Below are positions 56,672 to 64,000 of a stretch of DNA of 64,000 nucleotides, one piece after another. The DNA is from an uncultured Pelagibacteraceae bacterium (GTDB taxonomy: Bacteria; Pseudomonadota; Alphaproteobacteria; Pelagibacterales; Pelagibacteraceae), in contig CACFLJ010000001.1 in assembly GCA_902567045.1 (NCBI GenBank), positions 62,001 to 126,000 of the forward strand, in the 5' to 3' direction. Numbering within the stretch: the stretch's first letter is position 1; every line of letters begins with the position of its first letter. The position numbers were made by a program, and so were the translations under genes. Below the pieces are notes generated by a model. That model was given only the letters and a program-made list of their open reading frames with translations. It was not told where the DNA came from and ran no database searches.

Positions 56672-58300
56672 ATGAACCCTTATGAAACAAATTTGGATAA
56701 AAACGATGCCAATTATGTTCCATTAACCCCTTTATCATTTTTAGAAAGAGCAAAAGATATTTATCCAAACTACGAAGCAGTAGTTTATGAAAGTAGGAAA
56801 TATACTTGGAGCGAAGTTTACAAAAGATGTATTAAATTTGCTAGCGCATTAGATAAATTAGGAATTAAAATAGGTGATACGGTATCTGTTTTGGCTTTTA
56901 ACACACCTGAAATATTCGAAGCGCATTATTCAATACCTATGGTTGGAGCAGTTATTAATGCTATTAATACAAGATTGGATTCAAAAACAATTAGTTACAT
57001 TTTAAATCACAGTGAAGCAAAGGTGCTAATTGTAGATAGACAATTTCATGATGTAGTAAAAAAAGCTCTAGAGGAAGTTAATTCAAAAATTACTATAATT
57101 GATATAGATGATAAAGATGCAGGCTTAACCGATTCTAAAAATATTGGATCTTTGGAATATGAGGAGTTTTTAAATTCTGGAGATGAAAATTTTAAATGGA
57201 AAATGCCAAAAGATGAGTGGCAAGCTATAGCATTAGGTTATACTTCTGGAACAACTGGTAATCCAAAAGGAGTTGTTTATCATCATAGAGGATCATATTT
57301 AATGGCAACAGGAAGTGCAGTTGCATGGAACATGCCTAACCAGTTAAATTTTCTATACACAGTACCAATGTTTCATTGTAATGGCTGGTGCTATCCTTGG
57401 ACAATGTCAATGATTCACGGTCGAGTAATTTGTCTGAGAAATATTGATGTAAAAAAGATATTTGAATTAATTGATAAATATGAAGTTACTCATTTTGGTG
57501 GAGCACCAATAGTTTTAAATATGTTAGCTAACGCACCTCAGGATCAGCAAAAAGAGTTAAAAAGAAAAGTGTATGTATTAACAGCAGGAGCTCCTCCTCC
57601 TAGTATAATTTTTGAAAAAATGCAAAAATTAGGCTTTGAAGTAATGCATGTATATGGTCTAACGGAAACCTATGGTCATATCTTGCAGTGTGCATGGAAT
57701 CAAGAATGGAATGAATTAGATCAAAATAATCAAAACGAAATAAGAGCAAGACAAGGTGTTAGGTATCCCAATACAGAAGGCGTTATTGTAATGGACCCTG
57801 AAACCATGAAGCCCGTTCCTCATGATGGAAAAACAATGGGTGAAATAATGATTAGAGGAAATGTTGTAATGAAAGGTTATTTTAAAGACAAAAAAGCTAC
57901 AGAAAAATCTATGGATGGAGGATGGTTTCATTCTGGGGACTTAGCTGTAACTCATCCGAGTGGTTACATAAAAATACAGGATCGATCAAAAGATATTATA
58001 ATTTCAGGTGGGGAAAATATTTCATCTATTGAGATAGAAAATACGATTTCAAAACATCCAGCCGTATCACTAGCAGCTGTTGTAGCTAAACCAGATGAAA
58101 AATGGGGTGAAACACCTTGTGCTTTTGTTGAATTAATTGAAGGAAAATCAAGCTCAGAAGAGGAAATTATTAAATTTTGTCGAGAAACTCTTGCTGGATT
58201 TAAACTTCCTAAGAAGGTTGTGTTTGCTCCATTACCAAAGACATCTACAGGAAAGATACAGAAGTTTGAACTGAGAAAACAAGCTAAAGAATTAAACTAA
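56672..58300 (+). CDS. dmdB: AMP-dependent acyl-CoA synthetase, DmdB-like (MMPA-CoA ligase)
   Basis: YTSGTTGNPKGVVYHHRGSYLMATG...VYGLTETYG...GGWFHSGDLAVTHPSGYIKIQDRSKDIIISGGENISS; PLPKTSTGKIQKFELR. Confidence 0.75.
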   Translation: MNPYETNLDKNDANYVPLTPLSFLERAKDIYPNYEAVVYESRKYTWSEVYKRCIKFASALDKLGIKIGDTVSVLAFNTPEIFEAHYSIPMVGAVINAINTRLDSKTISYILNHSEAKVLIVDRQFHDVVKKALEEVNSKITIIDIDDKDAGLTDSKNIGSLEYEEFLNSGDENFKWKMPKDEWQAIALGYTSGTTGNPKGVVYHHRGSYLMATGSAVAWNMPNQLNFLYTVPMFHCNGWCYPWTMSMIHGRVICLRNIDVKKIFELIDKYEVTHFGGAPIVLNMLANAPQDQQKELKRKVYVLTAGAPPPSIIFEKMQKLGFEVMHVYGLTETYGHILQCAWNQEWNELDQNNQNEIRARQGVRYPNTEGVIVMDPETMKPVPHDGKTMGEIMIRGNVVMKGYFKDKKATEKSMDGGWFHSGDLAVTHPSGYIKIQDRSKDIIISGGENISSIEIENTISKHPAVSLAAVVAKPDEKWGETPCAFVELIEGKSSSEEEIIKFCRETLAGFKLPKKVVFAPLPKTSTGKIQKFELRKQAKELN

Positions 58301-58351
58301 TATAGTTTCTTTACAAAAATCAAATAAGATGGCAGTAATGCTCAAAAAAAA

Positions 58352-59461
58352 ATGAAAACTTTTTTAATAGCAAAATCAAGAAGGCTTAGAGGTACACCGT
58401 ACACCTCTAGAATTGAAAAACAGGGTGTAACTGCTTATACTATATATAATCATATGTTGCTGCCAGCAGCATTTGGTTCTGTAGAAGATGCTTATCATCA
58501 CTTAAAAGAGCATGTTCAGATTTGGGATGTTGCCGCTGAAAGACAAGTTGAAATTTCTGGTAAAGATTCAGCTAAATTAGTTCAATTGATGACTTGCAGA
58601 GATTTATCAAAATCTAAAGACGGAAGATGTTATTATTGCCCTATCATTGATGATAATGCAGGTTTAATTAATGATCCTGTAGTTCTAAGATTAAATGAAA
58701 ATAGGTGGTGGGTCTCTTTAGCTGACTCAGATGTAATTCTATTTGCCAAAGGATTAGCGATTGGAAATAAATTTGATGTAAAGATTTCTGAACCTGATGT
58801 TGATATAATGGCAGTGCAAGGACCAAAATCATTTAAATTAATGGAAAAAGTTTTTGGAGAAAAAATTGTAAATTTAAAATTTTTTGGTTTTGATTATTTT
58901 GAATTTGGTGGAGATAAACATCTTATTGCAAAGTCTGGATGGTCTAAACAAGGTGGCTATGAAATTTATATGGAACACAACGATTCAGGTTTAAAACTAT
59001 ATGATCATCTTTTTGAAATTGGTAAGGAATTCAATATTAGACCAGGTGGACCAAACCTTATCGAACGTATTGAGAGTGGTTTACTTTCCCATGGTAATGA
59101 TATGGACAATGGAGATAATCCATACGAATGTGGTTTTGATAAGTATGTAAATATAGATAGTGATGTTGATTTTTTAGGTAAAGAAAAACTGAAAAAAATT
59201 AAAGCTGAAGGAATTAAAAAAAAACTTATGGGAGTAAAAATTGATGTCAAGGAAATAAGTGTTAATGGCTCAATGGATCTAGTAGATGAAGATAATAATG
59301 TAATTGGAGAATTGAGATCAGGTTGTTATAATCCAACTTTTAAACAAGTCATTGGGATTGCAATGATTAACAAACCATACTTTGAGACTTCGAAATCCTT
59401 TAAAATCAATATAAATGGCTCTGATTTTGATGGAAAAGTTTGTGATTTACCTTTCATTTAG
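58352..59461 (+). CDS. dmdA: Dimethylsulfoniopropionate demethylase DmdA
   Basis: Whole sequence resembles SAR11-type Dmd[92 protein letters not shown]. Confidence 0.93.
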   Translation: MKTFLIAKSRRLRGTPYTSRIEKQGVTAYTIYNHMLLPAAFGSVEDAYHHLKEHVQIWDVAAERQVEISGKDSAKLVQLMTCRDLSKSKDGRCYYCPIIDDNAGLINDPVVLRLNENRWWVSLADSDVILFAKGLAIGNKFDVKISEPDVDIMAVQGPKSFKLMEKVFGEKIVNLKFFGFDYFEFGGDKHLIAKSGWSKQGGYEIYMEHNDSGLKLYDHLFEIGKEFNIRPGGPNLIERIESGLLSHGNDMDNGDNPYECGFDKYVNIDSDVDFLGKEKLKKIKAEGIKKKLMGVKIDVKEISVNGSMDLVDEDNNVIGELRSGCYNPTFKQVIGIAMINKPYFETSKSFKININGSDFDGKVCDLPFI

Positions 59462-59480
59462 TATAAAACTTTAAAATATC

Positions 59481-60491
59481 ATGAATATAGCAATAGTAGG
59501 AGCGACAGGAAACGTAGGTCGAAAATTAATAGAAGTTTTGGAAAAAAAAAACTTTCCAATAACAGAGGCTTACTTAGTTGCGTCTTCAAATAGCGAAGGA
59601 AAAAAAATTAATTTTTTAGGAAAAGAGCATACTGTTAGTAATTTAGAACAATTTGACTTCTCAAAAGTAAAAATTGCTTTTTTTGCAGCTGGTTCTTCAA
59701 TTGCTGAAAAATGGGCACCGATCGCAGCAGAAAAAACAATTGTAATAGATAATTCAAAATTCTTTAGAAAAGATCCAGAAATTCCTTTAATTGTTCCAGA
59801 GGTAAATTCCAAAGAATTACCTAAATTTAAAAATAAGAATATTATTGCAAATGCTAATTGTTCAGTAATACCAATAGTTGTAGCTCTCAAACCATTACAT
59901 GATTTGTATAATGTAAAAAGAATAGTTGCATCAACTTATCAATCAGTGTCTGGTGCAGGCAAAGCTGGAATGGATGAACTTATATCCCAAACTAAAGAAG
60001 TCTTGGAAAATAAAGATGTTGAATCAAAAAATTTTACTAAGCAGATAGCCTTTAATGCTATACCACATATTGATAGTTTTCTTGAAAATGGAAGCACAAA
60101 AGAAGAGCAAAAAAATCATGATGAGGTAAAAAAAATTTTAGATAGTAAAATTAATATAACATCTACTTGTGTAAGAATCCCTGTTCTTGTTTCTCACTCC
60201 ATAAGTGTGAATGTTGAATTTAACAAAAAACATGACTTAGAAGAAATAAGAAATGTCTTATCATCATCACCAGGTTGCAAGGTAGTTGATGAGCAAAAAG
60301 ATGGAGGATACATTACCCCTGTTGAAGCTGAAGATAAATTTGAAACATTTATATCTAGAATTCGTGAGGATTCTTCTCAACCAAATTCAATTAATTTGTG
60401 GGTTGTGTCTGATAACTTATTAAAAGGTGCTGCACTTAATGCAGTTGAAATTGCTGAGGCTTTAGTAGAAAAAGATTTTTATGGAAAATAA
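59481..60491 (+). CDS. asd: Aspartate-semialdehyde dehydrogenase
   Basis: MNIAIVGATGNVGRKLIEVL...ANANCSVIPIVVALKPLHD...STYQSVSGAGKAGMDEL...RIPVLVSHSISVNVEF. Confidence 0.97.
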   Translation: MNIAIVGATGNVGRKLIEVLEKKNFPITEAYLVASSNSEGKKINFLGKEHTVSNLEQFDFSKVKIAFFAAGSSIAEKWAPIAAEKTIVIDNSKFFRKDPEIPLIVPEVNSKELPKFKNKNIIANANCSVIPIVVALKPLHDLYNVKRIVASTYQSVSGAGKAGMDELISQTKEVLENKDVESKNFTKQIAFNAIPHIDSFLENGSTKEEQKNHDEVKKILDSKINITSTCVRIPVLVSHSISVNVEFNKKHDLEEIRNVLSSSPGCKVVDEQKDGGYITPVEAEDKFETFISRIREDSSQPNSINLWVVSDNLLKGAALNAVEIAEALVEKDFYGK

Positions 60492-60864
60492 AAATCCAAT
60501 ATCGCCACATATACAAATTTATGACTGGCACATCTCTTCGTTAGTTTCGATATCACACAGAGTAACTGGTATAATAAACTTTATTACAGTAACTCTGATA
60601 GGTATTTGGATAGCGTCTTTATTATTAGGAGAGGAAAACTATGTATTTACTAATTTTTTCTTGTCATCTTTAGTTGGTAAATTTGTTTGTTTGGGAATTA
60701 TTTGGTCTTTTACATTTCAAATGCTCAGCGAAATAAGGCATTTGATCATGGATTTAGGTTACGGATTTGAGCAAAAAACTACAAAAGTAACTGGATTAAT
60801 AGTTCTGATTGGATCATTTCCTCTTACTGTTATAATTTTTCTCATAGGAAGGCACTTAATTTAA
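60481..60864 (+). CDS. sdhC: Succinate dehydrogenase cytochrome b556 subunit
   Basis: PISPHIQIYDWHISSLVSISHRVTGIINF...HLIMDLGYGFE. Confidence 0.95.
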   Translation: MENKNPISPHIQIYDWHISSLVSISHRVTGIINFITVTLIGIWIASLLLGEENYVFTNFFLSSLVGKFVCLGIIWSFTFQMLSEIRHLIMDLGYGFEQKTTKVTGLIVLIGSFPLTVIIFLIGRHLI

Positions 60865-61187
60865 TGGGATCTGTAACCAAGAAATGGCTTTTTCTAAAAG
60901 TAAGTTCTGCAATTTTACTACCATTAATGCTGTGGTTTTCTATAAATTTGGCTTCTGTTTATGACAAAGGTTATAATGAATTACTTTTATTCATAACATC
61001 TCAACCATCTAAGTTCTTATTTAGTCTTTTTTTGATTTTTGCATATTTTTTCTCAGCTTTAAGCATTAGTGAGGTTTTTGAAGATTATATTGAGGACGAA
61101 AAAATCAAAAATGCCGCAAATAAATCATTAAATATCTTTGCTATAGTATTTCCATTAATAATAATTATCTTAGTATTTAATATATAG
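60864..61187 (+). CDS. sdhD: Succinate dehydrogenase membrane anchor subunit
   Basis: 107 aa, 3 TM, between sdhC and sdhA. Confidence 0.88.
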   Translation: MGSVTKKWLFLKVSSAILLPLMLWFSINLASVYDKGYNELLLFITSQPSKFLFSLFLIFAYFFSALSISEVFEDYIEDEKIKNAANKSLNIFAIVFPLIIIILVFNI

Positions 61188-61189
61188 TT

Positions 61190-62965
61190 ATGAGTGCGTA
61201 CAAAATTATTGATCATGAATATGATGTAGTTGTTTTAGGTGCAGGTGGATCTGGACTAAGAGCAGCTGTTGGTCTAAGTGAGGCCGGTCTAAAAACGGCA
61301 TGTGTATCAAAAGTATTCCCAACAAGAAGTCATACATCTGCAGCCCAAGGTGGTATTTCTGCAGCACTTGGAAATATGGGAGAAGATGACTGGAGATGGC
61401 ACATGTATGACACAGTCAAAGGTGCTGATTGGTTAGGAGATCAGGATTCTATCGAATATTTATGTAAAGAAGCACCAGCTGCTGTTCTTGAATTAGAAAA
61501 GTATGGTGTTCCATTTAGTCGAACTGAGGAAGGAAAAATTTATCAAAGACCTTTTGGGGGTATGACAAAAAACTATGGAAATGAAACAGTTCAAAGAACA
61601 TGTGCAGCAGCAGATAGAACTGGACATGCAATACTTCACACATTGTATGGACAAGCTTTAAAGCACAATACCGAATTTTTCATTGAATACTTTGCGCTAG
61701 ATCTAATAATGAAAGATGGAGCATGCAAAGGTATAATTGCTTGGAACCTCAATGATGGAACAATTCACAGATTTAAATCCCACACAACTATTATAGCAAC
61801 AGGGGGTTATGGAAAAGTGTATTACTCAGCTACTTCAGCTCATACTTGCACTGGAGATGGTAATGCTATGGCCCTAAGAGCTGGATTACCTTTACAAGAT
61901 ATGGAATTTGTACAATTTCATCCAACGGGAATATATGGTCATGGAACATTAATTTCCGAAGGTGTAAGAGGAGAAGGTGGTTATCTAGTAAATTCAAAAG
62001 GAGAAAGATTTATGGAGCGTTATGCTCCTAAAGCAAAAGATCTAGCATCTAGAGATGTTGTAAGTAGATCAATTGCAGTAGAAATTAATGAGGGTAGAGG
62101 TATTGGAAAAGAACAAGATCATGTTCATCTTCACATTGATCATTTGGATCCAAAAGTTATAGATGAGAGACTTCCAGGAATATCAGAGGCTTCAAAATTA
62201 TTTGCAAATGTTGATGTAACTAAGGAACCTATACCAGTAGTACCTACAGTGCATTATAATATGGGTGGAATACCAACAAATTATAAAGCAGAGGTCCTTA
62301 CATTAAATGGATCTGAGAAAACAGTACCTGGGTTAATGGCTATCGGAGAAGCAGCATGTGTTTCTGTCCATGGCGCAAATAGATTAGGTTCAAACTCACT
62401 AATAGATTTAGTAGTTTTTGGAAGAGCTGCAGCGAAAAGAGCAGCAGAGTTAGTAAAACCTGGAATGAAGCATGATGAAATTGATAAAAATGAAACGGAT
62501 AGATGTTTAGATAGATTTGACAAATTAAGAAACTCAGAGGGTTCAAATCCAACATCTGAACTGAGACTTTCAATGCAAAAAACAATGCAATCAAAGTGCG
62601 CTGTATTTAGAACTGAGAAAACATTAAAGGAAGGAGTTGATGAAATTAGAAAACCTTATGATGGGATGGACTCTCTTTCTGTAAAAGATAAGTCATTAAT
62701 CTTTAATACTGATTTAGTTGAAACACTAGAATTTGACAACTTAATAAGACAAGCAATAACTACAATGGACTCTGCGTATCATAGAAAAGAAAGCAGAGGA
62801 GCTCATGCAAGAGAAGATTTTCCAAAGAGAGATGATGAGAATTATATGCAACACACTCTGTCTTGGTGTAATGGTTCAAAAACTAAAATTAATTACAGAC
62901 CTGTTCATAGATCAACACTTACAAATGATGTACAATATTTCCCTCCACAGGAAAGAGTATATTAA
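61190..62965 (+). CDS. sdhA: Succinate dehydrogenase flavoprotein subunit
   Basis: [73 protein letters not shown]. Confidence 0.99.
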   Translation: MSAYKIIDHEYDVVVLGAGGSGLRAAVGLSEAGLKTACVSKVFPTRSHTSAAQGGISAALGNMGEDDWRWHMYDTVKGADWLGDQDSIEYLCKEAPAAVLELEKYGVPFSRTEEGKIYQRPFGGMTKNYGNETVQRTCAAADRTGHAILHTLYGQALKHNTEFFIEYFALDLIMKDGACKGIIAWNLNDGTIHRFKSHTTIIATGGYGKVYYSATSAHTCTGDGNAMALRAGLPLQDMEFVQFHPTGIYGHGTLISEGVRGEGGYLVNSKGERFMERYAPKAKDLASRDVVSRSIAVEINEGRGIGKEQDHVHLHIDHLDPKVIDERLPGISEASKLFANVDVTKEPIPVVPTVHYNMGGIPTNYKAEVLTLNGSEKTVPGLMAIGEAACVSVHGANRLGSNSLIDLVVFGRAAAKRAAELVKPGMKHDEIDKNETDRCLDRFDKLRNSEGSNPTSELRLSMQKTMQSKCAVFRTEKTLKEGVDEIRKPYDGMDSLSVKDKSLIFNTDLVETLEFDNLIRQAITTMDSAYHRKESRGAHAREDFPKRDDENYMQHTLSWCNGSKTKINYRPVHRSTLTNDVQYFPPQERVY

Positions 62966-63735
62966 TGGTTCAATTAAATTTACCTGCAAACTCAAAGGTA
63001 GAAAAAGGTCAATATTATAAAGATAAAACAGGTTCAAAAAACATTAGAAAAATAAATATTTATAGATGGGATCCATCTAAAAATGAAAATCCAAGACTTG
63101 ATACCTATGAAGTTGATATGGATAATTGTTCATCTAAAGTCCTTGATGTTTTAAACAAAATAAAAAATGAAATAGATCCTTCTATAGCTTACAGAAGATC
63201 TTGTGCCCATGGAGTTTGTGGATCTTGTGCGATGAATATGAATGGAAAAAACGGTTTAGCATGCACTAAGTCCCATTCTGAACTGGATGGAGATATTGAT
63301 ATTTATCCTTTACCACATCTAAAAGTTTTAAAAGATTTAATCGGTGATTTAAGCACATTATATAAACAATATGAGTCTGTTGAACCTTGGTTAAAAACCT
63401 CAAAAGTAAATGATAAAGAGAATATCCAATCTAAAAATGACAGAGCAAAATTAGATGGATTATATGAATGTATTATGTGTGCATGTTGTTCAACGTCTTG
63501 CCCAAGTTATTGGTGGAACGGTGAAAAATATTTAGGTCCAGCTGTATTACTTCAGGCTTATAGGTGGATAATTGATAGTAGAGATGAAGATAGAAAAGAA
63601 AGACTTAAAAAAGTAGCTGATGAACTTAAGCTTTATAGATGCCATACTATCTTGAATTGTACAAATGCTTGCCCAAAGGGCTTGAATCCTGCAAAAGCTA
63701 TTGCAGAGATAAAGAAAATGCTTGCAACGGCCTAA
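62965..63735 (+). CDS. sdhB: Succinate dehydrogenase iron-sulfur subunit
   Basis: [26 protein letters not shown]...[17 protein letters not shown]...[21 protein letters not shown]. Confidence 0.99.
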   Translation: MVQLNLPANSKVEKGQYYKDKTGSKNIRKINIYRWDPSKNENPRLDTYEVDMDNCSSKVLDVLNKIKNEIDPSIAYRRSCAHGVCGSCAMNMNGKNGLACTKSHSELDGDIDIYPLPHLKVLKDLIGDLSTLYKQYESVEPWLKTSKVNDKENIQSKNDRAKLDGLYECIMCACCSTSCPSYWWNGEKYLGPAVLLQAYRWIIDSRDEDRKERLKKVADELKLYRCHTILNCTNACPKGLNPAKAIAEIKKMLATA

Positions 63736-63759
63736 TTACTTAATTAAACAATTTCACTC

Positions 63760-64000
63760 ATGAATATAATCAAACATTTCGTTGGTGGAAAAGTAATAGA
63801 TGGTACTTCACAAAGAAAAGGACAAGTTTTTAACCCTGCTACTGGAGATCAAGAATCGGAAGTTATTTTAGCTACTAAATCAGATTTAGATAAAACAGTT
63901 GAAATTGCCAAGAAAGCCTTTGAGACATGGTCACTAAAGCCTGCACTTCAAAGAGCTAGGATAATGTTTAAGTTTAAAGAACTTATAGAAAAAAATTTTG
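63760..64000 (+). CDS. CoA-acylating methylmalonate-semialdehyde dehydrogenase-like, N-terminus (truncated by window edge)
   Basis: ATG at 63760: MNIIKHFVGGKVIDGTSQRKGQVFNPATGDQESEVILATKSDLDKTVEIAKKAFETWSLKPALQRARIMFKFKELIEKNF. Confidence 0.85.
   Translation, partial: MNIIKHFVGGKVIDGTSQRKGQVFNPATGDQESEVILATKSDLDKTVEIAKKAFETWSLKPALQRARIMFKFKELIEKNF

Noticed and set aside
62281-62594. Two overlapping minus-strand ORFs in sdhA
   Set aside because: Antisense to a highly conserved gene; mutually overlapping in different frames.
1-64000. CRISPR arrays, transposons, prophage, rRNA, tRNA genes
   Set aside because: No direct-repeat arrays with spacers, transposase/integrase-like ORFs, phage structural genes or tRNA/rRNA signatures were seen on manual reading; a tRNAscan/Infernal run would be needed to exclude small RNAs fully.

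Overview
This 64 kb AT-rich window looks like a streamlined marine alphaproteobacterium of the SAR11 / Pelagibacterales type. That assignment rests on base composition, very short intergenic gaps, a DmdA homolog and an operon layout I recognise; no search was run. Most of the window is core metabolism: purH (partial), rpe, an acetate-type symporter plus acs, tsaD, hemCD, folD, argG, ccmCDEFG/H, ftsY, dapF, ffh-rpsP-trmD-rplS, leuCDB, a DMSP demethylation set (dmdC/dmdB/dmdA-like), asd, sdhCDAB and the start of an mmsA-like gene. A more accessory block at about 29-46 kb carries tandem alpha-hydroxy-acid oxidases, an aminotransferase, 2-hydroxyacid dehydrogenases, a TRAP transporter with unusually large subunits, and a ketopantoate-reductase-like / acyl-CoA ligase / GGT / MFS set. 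I found no tRNA, rRNA, CRISPR array, prophage or transposon. The signals most worth following are: (1) a GC-rich multibranched RNA fold upstream of ffh; (2) a 139-nt 6S-like long hairpin between hspQ and ccmC; (3) matching 27-nt coding repeats that give ribosomal proteins S16 and L19 near-identical acidic/Lys tails; (4) a photolyase-family protein whose antenna-like domain appears to sit at the C-terminus; (5) a TRAP large permease with a roughly 325-aa charged, helix-rich C-terminal extension.
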